Of a stretch of 64,000 nucleotides of DNA, positions 28,651-37,603 are shown piece after piece. A model generated the notes under the pieces. That model was not told the origin of the DNA. It did not search any database and saw nothing but the letters and a program-made list of their open reading frames with translations. The stretch covers positions 248,001 to 312,000 of the forward strand of contig CAVOSJ010000004.1 of assembly GCA_963698885.1 (NCBI GenBank), written 5' to 3'. Positions within the stretch are counted from its first letter, which is position 1, and each line of letters starts with the position of its first letter. Source of the DNA: JBARKJ01 sp963698885. GTDB lineage: Bacteria; Nitrospirota; JACRHJ01. The translations under genes were made by a program, and so were the position numbers.

Positions 28651-29024
28651 ATATATCACTTTTACGCCGGTTGGCGCTTGCATTCGTGGCCGGTGCGTTG
28701 GCCGTCCTATTGTCCGGATGCGTCGTTGGTGGCGAATACGGATACCCCGACGGCGGGGACATTGGGGCGGATTACTATGAACCATCCGGTGTCGTCTACG
28801 GTGGCTGGGGACCTGACTACGAAGTGGCGCCGTTTCGAGGCGGTGACCGAGGCGGTGACCATCGTCCAACCCATGAAGGCGGTCATGAACCTGCGCGAGC
28901 TTACAGACCCGCGCCTGCTTCTCACCCGACGCCGTCTATTCCGTCACAGTCGCGTTCTGGTGGGGGTGGCGGCCGGGGCGAGAAAAAAGGAGGCCGGGGC
29001 GCCGGCGGCGAGCGAGGCAGGTAA
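28647..29024 (+). CDS. small Gly-rich lipoprotein
   Basis: A 125-residue product with a GTG start overlapping the VOC stop codon by 4 nt. The lipoprotein signal is LALAFVAGALAVLLSGC with lipobox LSGC. The mature part is rich in Gly, Tyr, Asp, Arg and Pro (YGYPDGGDIGADYYEPSG; tail SGGGGGRGEKKGGRG) and probably disordered. No domain is recognised. It is translationally coupled to the VOC gene. The 29025-29273 gap downstream shows no gene. Confidence 0.65.
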   Translation: MNISLLRRLALAFVAGALAVLLSGCVVGGEYGYPDGGDIGADYYEPSGVVYGGWGPDYEVAPFRGGDRGGDHRPTHEGGHEPARAYRPAPASHPTPSIPSQSRSGGGGGRGEKKGGRGAGGERGR

Positions 29025-29273
29025 TGCCGCCTGAAGTCGCGCAGGCCACACTGAGATGGGTTCTCCGTATCTGGCTTGCGCACTCTGACTAAAAAATAAG
29101 CATTTTTTGCCACGTGTCAACTGCATTAGAAGTCATAGCGTATCAACAGCTTTTGCCACAACTTCCTACCACTTTGCTGTGTATAACTTTCTTTGAATTG
29201 CCATCCCTAAAAACCCGCCATCAATGTACCTGATATAATTTGAAGTATAAGCTGCAAAATCAGGAGGGTCACT

Positions 29274-30065
29274 TTGAGACATTTACTTCTCTCCATAAGT
29301 GTCGCTGTAATATTAATCCTTATTGGCCGGAGCATAGCCATGGCTGAAGTTCATAGTCAGGCAGTGGAATACAGGCAGGATAAGACCATTCTCGAAGGCT
29401 ATCTCTGCTACGATGACGCTTTCACAGGAAAACGCCCTGGTGTGCTCGTGGTCCACGAATGGACGGGGCTTGGGCCGTATGTTAAAGGGCGCTGCGAACA
29501 GCTCGCCCAGCTTGGCTATGTCGCTTTCGCAGCGGACATATATGGGAAGGGGATAAGGCCGAAAACACGCGAAGATGCAGCTAAGGAAGCCGGCGTGTAT
29601 CTCAACGACAGGGCGCTTATGAGGGCGAGAGTGAAGGCGGGGCTCGATGAGCTTAAAAAGCAGAAACTCGTGGACCCTGCACGGATCGCGGCGATAGGTT
29701 ACTGTTTCGGTGGAGCGGTTGTCCTGGAGCTTGCCAGGAGCGGGGCCGACATAGCGGGCGTAGTTACCTTCCATGGATCACTGGCAAACCCGAACCCAGC
29801 CGATGCGAAGAATATCAAGGCAAAAGTGCTTGTGCTGCATGGCGCGGATGACCCGTTTGCTGACCGTAAACAGGTGAACGCATTTATAGACGAGATGCAG
29901 AAGACGAACGTGGACTGGCAGCTGGTTCTGTACGGCGGGGCGGTTCACAGCTTCACACTTCCCGATGCAGGCAACAATCCAGAGAGCGGAGCGGCCTATA
30001 ACGAGCGGGCGGACAGGCGCTCCTGGCAGGCGATGAGGGACTTTTTTGGAGAAATATTTAAATAA
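29274..30065 (+). CDS. dienelactone hydrolase family protein, exported
   Basis: A 263-residue alpha/beta hydrolase. A TTG start with AGGAGGG 4-5 nt upstream opens a signal peptide (LLLSISVAVILILIG...AMA). The catalytic triad is visible: nucleophile Cys in GYCFGGAVV, Asp in HGADDPFADRK, and His in GGAVHSFT. DLH enzymes hydrolyse cyclic lactones such as dienelactone; many exported members have unknown substrates. It is probably transcribed alone. The same accessory block holds the VOC/lipoprotein pair. Confidence 0.85.
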   Translation: MRHLLLSISVAVILILIGRSIAMAEVHSQAVEYRQDKTILEGYLCYDDAFTGKRPGVLVVHEWTGLGPYVKGRCEQLAQLGYVAFAADIYGKGIRPKTREDAAKEAGVYLNDRALMRARVKAGLDELKKQKLVDPARIAAIGYCFGGAVVLELARSGADIAGVVTFHGSLANPNPADAKNIKAKVLVLHGADDPFADRKQVNAFIDEMQKTNVDWQLVLYGGAVHSFTLPDAGNNPESGAAYNERADRRSWQAMRDFFGEIFK

Positions 30066-30202
30066 ATCCATTTCAATTCGCTCGTGTAGTGCCAACCTAA
30101 GGGGAGTCCTCTGTCCCGCGCCCCCCCTATCAATCCACGGCGCAAGCGGAAATCTCATTTTTTGCTATACTTTTGAAAATCCTTATAAATCCGGAGGCCG
30201 GG

Positions 30203-30594
30203 ATGACCCAGAACTCGCTCAAACACATGTTTATCTGGGGCACCGTTTTTTTCTCCATAATTTTCCTTTATCTTTCATATGACTCTCTGAAACAGATGCC
30301 GGTGCGCACGGACGAAGCCGGACGAAGCTTAAAGGCCATGACAACTATAACCAGCGGCGGGGGATGTTCTCTTTCTGGGCTATGGTCTCAGGGATGTTCC
30401 TGATGGGCCTTGCGCTGGCTGTCGCCGGCATTGTGCAGGCATACATGAACAGGGTGGTGGGGATAGATTTCCTCACTACTCAGGACTACATGCGGATCTG
30501 GTTCATCGTGGACTTAGTCGCGGCCTGCTGGTTCGCCGCCGGGGCATATACCTTCATCTATGACTTCTTCACCTTTCGAGAGGGGAACGCCTGA
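30203..30594 (+). pseudogene. nitric oxide reductase remnant (NorC N-terminus joined to NorB C-terminus)
   Basis: The first part (MTQNSLKHMFIWGTVFFSII...LKQMPVRTD) looks like the membrane anchor of NorC; no CxxCH heme site follows. After a frame change near 30320-30340 comes GHDNYNQRRGMFSFWAMVSG...DYMRIWFIVDLVAA, which resembles the last helices of NorB-type heme-copper subunits. The whole catalytic core is missing. A 10-bp tandem duplication (CGGACGAAGC twice) lies at the junction. This suggests an internal deletion of about 1.5-2 kb, real or from assembly. The downstream hemerythrin gene fits NO-stress context. Confidence 0.5.
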
Positions 30595-30599
30595 TATAG

Positions 30600-31160
30600 A
30601 TGAAAATCTTTGATGTATTTAGAAAAGAACATGAAATAATTAGACAGAAGCTGGACGATGCAGAGCGGGAAGGGACCTTCATTGGCGAAACGGGTAAGGT
30701 ACACCGGGCTGCATTAGAGGATTTTTTAAGTTTTTGCAAAGAGTACGTGGACGGTTTTCATCAGGCCAGAGAGGAAAGGTACCTCTTCAACAAAATGGAA
30801 GAGCGCACTGAAGAAGAATACGACCCGGTAGTAGTTATGCTCGCTGAACATGACCTATGCCGCAAAATGCTTAAACTGATGGTCGAAGTCCTTCCAGGGA
30901 CTGAGGATGCGGGCGGGATAAAAGCAGGCATACTTCCAGAGCCTAAGGATTCAGATTTCTGCTGCGGCGCTTCTCCGCAGTCTTCAGCGGACATGCTGTT
31001 GGACAACCTTTCTACTTACATAAAACTGCTCAGGAAGCATACCCAACGCGAGGATGAAATAATTTTTCCGCTTGGAGAAAAGATCCTCACCCCGGAAGAG
31101 TTGGACGACCTTGAAAGATCTTTTGAGGCGCACGTTACTCCGACGGTGCGGGATAAGTAA
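30600..31160 (+). CDS. hemerythrin-domain (HHE) protein
   Basis: A 186-residue four-helix protein with iron-ligand positions in HEIIRQKL (His near 11), FHQAREERYLF (His near 54, Glu near 58), AEHDLCRKM (His near 84) and LRKHTQREDEIIFP. Such domains bind a di-iron centre that senses or scavenges O2 or NO. A CCG-containing loop (SDFCCGASPQ) sits between helices 3 and 4. It starts 5 nt after the nor remnant and was probably co-transcribed with it. It converges with kdpD. Confidence 0.85.
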   Translation: MKIFDVFRKEHEIIRQKLDDAEREGTFIGETGKVHRAALEDFLSFCKEYVDGFHQAREERYLFNKMEERTEEEYDPVVVMLAEHDLCRKMLKLMVEVLPGTEDAGGIKAGILPEPKDSDFCCGASPQSSADMLLDNLSTYIKLLRKHTQREDEIIFPLGEKILTPEELDDLERSFEAHVTPTVRDK

Positions 31161-31250
31161 TGTTGCCGCCTTCCACTCGAATGCATTCCCTAAGAAGCGC
31201 TGAATCGCCTTTTCATCGTCCACAAATGAGTATTTCCGGCGGGTTCTTGC

Positions 31251-33920
31251 TTAAGGCGCCTTTGGTCCTTTTTCAGATAGAGGAAGGGCGACTGTAAACT
31301 TCGCGCCGCCGCCCTTGCTGTTCTCCGCGCGTATCAGCCCGCCATGCGCTTCCACTATCCCTTTGCAGATGGCAAGCCCGAGCCCCGTGCCACTGACGCC
31401 TTCAGGCCGGTGGACGCGGTAAAACTTATCGAAAACCTTTTGCAAGTCTTCCTCGGGTATTCCGGGCCCATGGTCGGCCACGGCGACCTCCAACATATCC
31501 CCTTTTATTTTCGCAGTCAATTCTATCACGGAATCCACTGGAGAGTATTTCAGGGCGTTGTCCAGGAGGTTGACGAGCACCTGCGTCATGAGAACGAAAT
31601 CCATCGGGACGAATGGAAGATTTCCAGGAATATTAACGTTTACCCTGGCGCTTGTCAGAAGCCCGAGGGCGGAAAGGGTCGAGCTGGCCAAGTCCTGAAC
31701 GTCGTTCAGCTCCTTGTTGACCTTCAGCGCGCCGGATTCGATACGGGTCATGTCGAGCAGGTTCCTGACAAAGCGGTTAAGGCGGCCCGCTTCCGCAAGG
31801 GCGTTATCGACAAGCTCGACTTTAGCGTCAAGGTTCAGGCGGCTCCCTTCCTCTTTCAGGCTGCTCAGGGCGCCGGTGATAGAGGCAAGGGGCGTGCGCA
31901 GGTCGTGGGATATTGAATTCAGTAAAGACCTCTCCAACTGCTCGGTAGCCTGCGCGACCTGTTCCTGCCCGGCTTCCTGGGCCATTTTTCGTCGCTCTAT
32001 GGCAACCGCGGCCTGGTTGGCGAATGCTTCGAGTATCTGACGCCTGTCATGGGACAGACTACCCGCTTCAGGGTCTATCCCTATAACTCCCGCCACATCG
32101 CCTGCCGCCAGTAAAGGCACGTAAAGCATATTGGAAGACCGTAACGTATCCGTGAACCGGCCCGCGGCCTGCCGGTGCTCGAATACCCAAAGCGCCACGG
32201 ACTTCTCGTTCTCGTCCAACACCACTCCTTCGCTTGACGCCTTTACGTCCAGCCGCCCATTTTCGGGGGTCAGGATTGCCGTCTTGGCATTCAGGTTGCT
32301 GCTCACGTGCTGGATCATTATAGCAAGGATTTTTTCAAGGCTTGTCGCGGCGGCCAAATCACGGCTCAAGGCATAGATGTTGGCTGTCTGCGCCTCCCTG
32401 ACGCGAAGCGCTTCAGCTTGATTTCTCGCCCTCGAAACCAGGGTGCTTATGACGGCGCCGACTATCAAGAGCACCGCGAAGGTTATGAAATACTCGGTGT
32501 CCGTCACCGCAAAAGTGAAACGCGGTTGGACGAAAAAGAAGTCAAAAGCCAATACGCCGACTAAGGCCGTGGCCAGTGACGGGCCAAGACCGTAACGCAG
32601 CGCCGCGAGCACAACGGCCAGCAGGTAAAGCATCACGAGGTTCGTCGGGGAAAGGAACCGGCTTGCAACCTCTCCGATAAGGGTAGCGGCCGCCACAAGC
32701 GCAAGGCTTTTTGCGTAGTCTTGCCACGGCGCCGCCGCCCGCGGCACTTCTCTAACGGCTTTTTTGCTTTTTCCGGCTGGGGAGGCGCTGACCACGTACA
32801 CGTCTATCGGCCCGCTCTGGCGTATGACCTTGTCCACAACCGCGCCCTTTAAAAGCTCCTGCCACCTGGGCCGTATAGGCCTGCCCATTACTATCTTGGT
32901 CACATTTTGCTTTTTCGCGTATTCGATTATCTCGTCAGCTACCTGCGTGCCGGTAAGGGTCGCTGTCTTCCCGCCTATGCTCTCCGCAAGCCTTAAATAG
33001 TGCCATACCTTTTCGCGGTTCTCCTGGAGGAACCTGTCGCTTCCCGGCGTCTCAACGTAAACCGCGACCCAGTCGGCCTTGAGCTCGTCGGCGAGCCGGC
33101 GCGTCCTGCGGATCAGCTTTTCGGAAAAGGGACTGCCGCTTAAAAGGACAAGGAGCCTCTCCTTCGCGGGCCAGGGGCCGGGAATCGAGAGGGTCTCCAT
33201 ATAGGCCCGCATCTGCTCGTCCACGCGGTCCGCCGTCCGCCGTAGCGATATCTCGCGAAGCGCCGTCAGGTTCCCCTTTTTGAAGAACTTGTCGATCGCC
33301 CTCGCCGCCTGCTCCGGGACATAGACCTTCCCCTCCCTGAGACGCTGAAGGAGGTCTTCCGGCGGGATGTCCACGAGCTCGATCTCGGAGGCCTCATCAA
33401 GCATGCGGTCCGGGACAGTCTCCCTGACGACGACCTCGGTTATCTGGGCCACGACATCGTTCAGGCTCTCCAGGTGCTGGACGTTCAAAGTGGTATAGAC
33501 GTCAATACCCACGGATAGAAGTTCTTCCACGTCCTGATAACGTCTTAAATGGCGGGACCCGGGAGCGTTGGTATGGGCAAGCTCGTCAACCAGGGCTATC
33601 CTGGGCTTTCTGGCAAGTACGGCATCCGTATCAAGCTCTTGAAGGGTAACGCTTTTGTATTCTATCTGCCTCCTCGGGATTATCTCAAGGCCCTCAAGCA
33701 GGGCCTCCGTCTCGGCCCTGCGGTGGGTCTCGATATATGCGACGGCAACGTCTATCCCTTCGGCCTTCCGTCGGCGGGCGGCCTCAAGCATCGCGTAAGT
33801 CTTCCCCACGCCGGCGGCGTAGCCGAAGAATATCTTCAGCTTTCCCCTCTCTTTGCCTTGTTCCTCCGCTTCGACCCTTGCCAGGAGGGCGTCTGGGTCT
33901 GGACGCGGTTTCTCAGTCAT
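31251..33920 (-). CDS. kdpD: osmosensitive K+ channel sensor histidine kinase KdpD
   Basis: A full-length 889-residue KdpD. The N-terminal KdpD domain has Walker A (FFGYAAGVGKTYAML). It is followed by a USP-like domain, four membrane helices, a GAF-like domain, HisKA with SISHDLRTPLASITG (His near residue 670), and a HATPase with DNALKYSP, DHGPGIPEED and GTGLGLAICKG. It controls kdpFABC with response regulator KdpE. KdpE is not encoded downstream: the operon ends here and meets the plus-strand hemerythrin gene. The start is 16 bp after the outer-membrane-protein gene. Confidence 0.95.
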   Translation of the reverse strand: MTEKPRPDPDALLARVEAEEQGKERGKLKIFFGYAAGVGKTYAMLEAARRRKAEGIDVAVAYIETHRRAETEALLEGLEIIPRRQIEYKSVTLQELDTDAVLARKPRIALVDELAHTNAPGSRHLRRYQDVEELLSVGIDVYTTLNVQHLESLNDVVAQITEVVVRETVPDRMLDEASEIELVDIPPEDLLQRLREGKVYVPEQAARAIDKFFKKGNLTALREISLRRTADRVDEQMRAYMETLSIPGPWPAKERLLVLLSGSPFSEKLIRRTRRLADELKADWVAVYVETPGSDRFLQENREKVWHYLRLAESIGGKTATLTGTQVADEIIEYAKKQNVTKIVMGRPIRPRWQELLKGAVVDKVIRQSGPIDVYVVSASPAGKSKKAVREVPRAAAPWQDYAKSLALVAAATLIGEVASRFLSPTNLVMLYLLAVVLAALRYGLGPSLATALVGVLAFDFFFVQPRFTFAVTDTEYFITFAVLLIVGAVISTLVSRARNQAEALRVREAQTANIYALSRDLAAATSLEKILAIMIQHVSSNLNAKTAILTPENGRLDVKASSEGVVLDENEKSVALWVFEHRQAAGRFTDTLRSSNMLYVPLLAAGDVAGVIGIDPEAGSLSHDRRQILEAFANQAAVAIERRKMAQEAGQEQVAQATEQLERSLLNSISHDLRTPLASITGALSSLKEEGSRLNLDAKVELVDNALAEAGRLNRFVRNLLDMTRIESGALKVNKELNDVQDLASSTLSALGLLTSARVNVNIPGNLPFVPMDFVLMTQVLVNLLDNALKYSPVDSVIELTAKIKGDMLEVAVADHGPGIPEEDLQKVFDKFYRVHRPEGVSGTGLGLAICKGIVEAHGGLIRAENSKGGGAKFTVALPLSEKGPKAP

Positions 33921-33936
33921 TCGTGCACCTCATAGA

Positions 33937-34686
33937 CTATGGAATATTTATATCCAGCTGAGTCGTGAAGGTCGGCTGGCCGCCGGTGGCCTTCCTGGCA
34001 TAGATGTCGTAGCCGAGTATGACGGAGACGTTCTTGGAGAACGCCCATGATACGCCGAAGCTGGTCGCGCCGAAGAGGTTGTCGCCGCCCTGGTAGTCCA
34101 CCGCCATCCAGAGCTTGTCCGAAATCTCGGTCATGGTGCGGTCCCAGGAGAGCAGGACGCCGTTATTGTCATGGTTGCCGTTCTGGTCCGTCAATAAAGC
34201 GGCGTTGCCGACGTACCAGCCTGCGGATATCCTGCCCACTACCGGGAACGTCCTCGCGGCAAGGGCGTATGAGATGGCATAGTTCGTCTTGCTGCTGTAC
34301 CCCAGGTCGTAAGAGCCTATCGCCAGGGCGGGCGACCACTTGAACATCGAGTCCTCCGGCGTGCCGAGCTTGGCGTTGAAGAATATCGGCCTGTCGTCGG
34401 CGGCGGCGCTCAGGCCCCGGATGTAATCGATACCTACCTCCATCTGCACCTTCTGGAACGGGAGGACGCCTACCTCCGGACCGAGGTCATAAGCAATAGG
34501 CGCGTACGTGCCGTCCGGGTTCTTCTGCACCCTGACGTAATCGTCGATTCCCAGGTGCACCGTCCCGTACGGCTGTATGTCCGTTGAGGGGATCCATATC
34601 TGGGTGGAGGGTGTGGCAAAAGCCGCACCCGCCGATAACAACAATAACGCCCCTGCCAGTAATGCTCTCGCAAATGCCTTTTTCAT
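33937..34686 (-). CDS. outer-membrane protein encoded within the kdp operon
   Basis: A 249-residue exported protein starting MKKAFARALLAGALLLLSAG (AGGGG upstream; an in-frame ATG six codons earlier overlaps kdpC). The signal peptide ends at AFA. The mature part has beta-strand patterns (TVHLGIDDYVRVQK, SYDLGYSSKTNYAISYALA, GVSWAFSKNVSVILGYDIY), indicating a small beta-barrel. No ligand is known. Its position between kdpC and kdpD, with tight spacing, suggests expression under K+ limitation. Confidence 0.75.
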   Translation of the reverse strand: MKKAFARALLAGALLLLSAGAAFATPSTQIWIPSTDIQPYGTVHLGIDDYVRVQKNPDGTYAPIAYDLGPEVGVLPFQKVQMEVGIDYIRGLSAAADDRPIFFNAKLGTPEDSMFKWSPALAIGSYDLGYSSKTNYAISYALAARTFPVVGRISAGWYVGNAALLTDQNGNHDNNGVLLSWDRTMTEISDKLWMAVDYQGGDNLFGATSFGVSWAFSKNVSVILGYDIYARKATGGQPTFTTQLDINIP

Positions 34687-34700
34687 CCGTTGTCCCCTTT

Positions 34701-35267
34701 TCATTTCCCGATTGCATCAAGTTCAAGGTTCAGCTTCAGCACGTTGACATGCTCGTCCCCGAGCAGGCCGAGCCACCTTCCTCCGGTATTTCCCGCAACA
34801 AGTTCTTTCACCTTGTCTTCCGATATGCCCCTTAGCCTCGCGACGCGCGGGACCTGATACATCGCCGCGGCAGGGCTTATATGGGGGTCGAGCCCGCTGC
34901 CTGATGCAGTCAACAGATCAACAGGGATGGGCGAACTGTTGCCGGGGTCCGCCGCCAGCAGGGCCGCCGCTCTAGCCTTTACGGCGTCCGCGAGCGCGGG
35001 GTTTGTCGGGCCAAGGTTCGAGCCGCCGGAGGACATCGCGTTATCCGGGAAGCTTGAGGTCGCGGAAGGGCGGCCCCAGAAGTATTTCGGGTCTGAAAAG
35101 GCCTGACCTATAAGCTCGGAACCGACAGGCTTTCCGTCCCTGTAGATGATGCTGCCGTTCGCCTTCGACGGGAAGGCCAATTGCGCGACTGCCGTAATCA
35201 CGGACGGATATATAAGCCCGGTCAGCACGCTGAGCAGGGCGAATATAACTATTGCTGGTCTGAACAT
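34701..35267 (-). CDS. kdpC: K+-transporting ATPase subunit KdpC
   Basis: A 188-residue subunit starting MFRPAIVIFALLSVLTGLIY, with AAGGAGGTG 4-5 nt upstream. One N-terminal membrane helix is followed by a periplasmic domain with conserved GSELIGQAF, FWGRPSATS, SGGSNLGPTNP, and DLLTASGSGLDPHISP. KdpC stabilises the KdpFABC complex and helps with ATP/K+ affinity. It follows kdpB after hairpin repeat copy B. Confidence 0.96.
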   Translation of the reverse strand: MFRPAIVIFALLSVLTGLIYPSVITAVAQLAFPSKANGSIIYRDGKPVGSELIGQAFSDPKYFWGRPSATSSFPDNAMSSGGSNLGPTNPALADAVKARAAALLAADPGNSSPIPVDLLTASGSGLDPHISPAAAMYQVPRVARLRGISEDKVKELVAGNTGGRWLGLLGDEHVNVLKLNLELDAIGK

Positions 35268-35285
35268 AATCACCTCCTTTAATTT

Positions 35286-35379
35286 GTCCTTTTCTTTCAG
35301 GTGAAAGAAAAGGACCAAAAGAAAGCCAATTTAAACTTCGTTTCTTTTGGGCGCTTTTCTTTTCGTAAAGAAAAGTGCG
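35286..35379. repeat. paired-hairpin intergenic repeat, copy B
   Basis: Hairpin 35286-35314 (GTCCTTTTCTTTC with GAAAGAAAAGGAC) and hairpin 35352-35379 flank a core that is itself bracketed by CCAAAAGAAA and TTTCTTTTGG. It starts 9 nt after the kdpB stop codon. Confidence 0.75.
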
Positions 35380-35388
35380 GTTTTTGCT

Positions 35389-37491
35389 TTACACAAGCCC
35401 TATCGCCGAGAGCGCCATGTCTATCAACTTTATCCCGATAAACGGCGCAATGATTCCACCGACGCCATATATCAGGAGGTTATTCCTGAGAAGGAGCGCG
35501 GCGGAAAGAGGCCTGTATTTGACACCCTTAAGCGCCACCGGGATCAATAACACGATGATAATCGCGTTAAATATCACCGCCGATAGTATAGCCGCCTTCA
35601 GGTGCATGAAGTTCAGCACACCCAGTGCGGGATACGTGGAGGCAAACGCCGCCGGGATTATTGCGAAATACTTTGCAACGTCGTTCGCGATACTGAAGGT
35701 AGTCAGCGACCCCCGCGTCATAAGCAGCTGTTTGCCTATCTCGACTATCTCGATGAGCTTAGTCGGATTGCTGTCCAAGTCAATCATGTTGGCGGCTTCA
35801 CGCGCGGGCTGGGTGCCGGTGTTCATCGCGACGGCCACGTCCGCCTGGGCGAGCGCCGGGGCGTCGTTCGTGCCGTCTCCAGTCATCGCCACAAGCCTAC
35901 CGCCCGCCTGGTATTCACGGATGAGCTTCAGCTTCGCCTCGGGAGTGGCCTGCGCCAGGAAATCGTCCACCCCCGCCTCTGCCGCGATCGCGGCGGCGGT
36001 GACCCGGTTATCGCCGGTTATCATTACGGTCTTGATGCCCATGCGGCTCATTTCGGCGAACCGCTCCTTGATGCCGCCCTTGACCACATCCTTCAGGTGT
36101 ATTACGCCGACCGCTTTGCCGTTCTTTGCAACCATGAGCGGTGTGCCGCCGGAACGGGCTATGGTATCAACGGCTGCGTGTACTTCCTGCGGTACGCTGT
36201 TGCCGTGGCCCTCCACATAAGAGATTATCGCGTCGGGAGCGCCCTTCCTGATGATGAGTTCGTCCGGGCCGTGCACGTCCACACCGCTCATCCTGGTCTG
36301 CGCGGTAAATGGCATGAAGTGCATGGCGTGGTCGCCGGAGGCATGCACCGTTTCTCCCCGGATGCCGTACTTATCCTTCGCGAGCACCACGATGCTCCTG
36401 CCCTCCGGGGTCTCGTCCGCGAGAGACGATAACTGTGCGGCCTCCGCCAGGTCGAAAGCTCCGACGTCGCCCGCCGGGATAAACTCCACCGCCTGGCGGT
36501 TGCCGAGCGTTATTGTGCCGGTCTTGTCGAGGAGCAGCACGTCCACATCGCCCGCCGCCTCGACGGCCCGGCCAGACGTCGCTATCACGTTCCTCCTGAT
36601 CATCCTGTCCATCCCCGCTATGCCTATCGCGGAGAGCAGTCCGCCGATGGTCGTCGGTATCAGGCAGACGAGGAGCGCGACTAAGACCGTGATGGTTATC
36701 GGCGTGCCGCTTCCGGCCGCCTTTACGCTGTAAAGCGAGTACGGGAGCAACGTCGCGCACACCACGAGGAATATGATGGAGAAACCGGCGAGCAGTATGC
36801 CCAGGGCTATCTCGTTGGGGGTCTTCTGCCTCTTGGCCCCCTCCACAAGGCTTATCATGCGGTCTATGAAGCCTTCGCCCGGGTCTGCCGTGACCTTCAC
36901 TATAATCCAGTCCGACAGGACCGTCGTGCCCCCGGTGACCGCGCTCCTGTCTCCGCCTGATTCGCGTATAACCGGCGCGCTCTCACCCGTGACGGCGCTC
37001 TCGTTCACCGAAGCTACGCCCTCTACTATCTCACCGTCGGAGGGTATGAGGTCACCTGCTTCCACGAGGAAGATGTCCCCCTTCCTGAGTTCGACGGAAG
37101 ATACTGAGGTCAAGCACCTGCCTTCCGGCCTGACGCCGTTGCCTACGCAGAAGCTCGTTTCAATCCTTTTCGCATGCGTCTCCTTCCGCATCTTCTTCAG
37201 AGACTCCGCCTGGGCCTTGCCCCTGCCTTCGGCCATCGCCTCGGCGAAGTTTGCGAACAGCACCGTGAACCAGAGCCAAAGCGTGATGTTGCCGATGAAC
37301 CAGGTCGGGGCTTCGCCGTGCCCCAGGAGCGCCTGCACCCACAAGGCGGTGGTCAATACGCTCCCGACCTCGACCACGAACATCACGGGGTTCTTTATCA
37401 TCTTACGCGGGTCGAGCTTATGGAACGAATCCACGACCGCGCGCCTGTACAGCCCGGAATATGCGGGGGCCTTCTTTTTTGCCTTGTCCAT
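35389..37491 (-). CDS. kdpB: K+-transporting P-type ATPase subunit KdpB
   Basis: A 700-residue P-type ATPase. Phosphorylation Asp is in LLLDKTGTITLGN. Other motifs are SAVTGESAPV, the KGAPDAIISYVEG nucleotide domain, and TGDGTNDAPALAQADV. Seven hydrophobic helices are present. It hydrolyses ATP to power K+ entry through KdpA. Length and motifs are normal. It lies between repeats C (upstream) and B (downstream). Confidence 0.97.
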   Translation of the reverse strand: MDKAKKKAPAYSGLYRRAVVDSFHKLDPRKMIKNPVMFVVEVGSVLTTALWVQALLGHGEAPTWFIGNITLWLWFTVLFANFAEAMAEGRGKAQAESLKKMRKETHAKRIETSFCVGNGVRPEGRCLTSVSSVELRKGDIFLVEAGDLIPSDGEIVEGVASVNESAVTGESAPVIRESGGDRSAVTGGTTVLSDWIIVKVTADPGEGFIDRMISLVEGAKRQKTPNEIALGILLAGFSIIFLVVCATLLPYSLYSVKAAGSGTPITITVLVALLVCLIPTTIGGLLSAIGIAGMDRMIRRNVIATSGRAVEAAGDVDVLLLDKTGTITLGNRQAVEFIPAGDVGAFDLAEAAQLSSLADETPEGRSIVVLAKDKYGIRGETVHASGDHAMHFMPFTAQTRMSGVDVHGPDELIIRKGAPDAIISYVEGHGNSVPQEVHAAVDTIARSGGTPLMVAKNGKAVGVIHLKDVVKGGIKERFAEMSRMGIKTVMITGDNRVTAAAIAAEAGVDDFLAQATPEAKLKLIREYQAGGRLVAMTGDGTNDAPALAQADVAVAMNTGTQPAREAANMIDLDSNPTKLIEIVEIGKQLLMTRGSLTTFSIANDVAKYFAIIPAAFASTYPALGVLNFMHLKAAILSAVIFNAIIIVLLIPVALKGVKYRPLSAALLLRNNLLIYGVGGIIAPFIGIKLIDMALSAIGLV

Positions 37492-37511
37492 TTAATTGCT
37501 CCCTTAAGGTC

Positions 37512-37600
37512 CCGCCTTTTTGTAAAAAGGCGGCCCAAAAACTTTTAAACTGTCCGGCTTTCTTTTGGGTACCTTTTCTTTCACCTGAAAGAAAAGGTAC
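37512..37600. repeat. paired-hairpin intergenic repeat, copy C
   Basis: Hairpins CCGCCTTTTT/AAAAAGGCGG (37512-37533) and GTACCTTTTCTTTC/GAAAGAAAAGGTAC (37569-37600) flank a 34-nt core (37535-37568) identical to that of copy D at 45568-45601. It starts 3 nt after the kdpA stop codon. Confidence 0.8.
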
Positions 37601-37603
37601 GGT

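Noticed and set aside
27308..31160. Complete integrative element at ssrA
   Set aside because: No integrase, excisionase or second attachment repeat is visible within the window.
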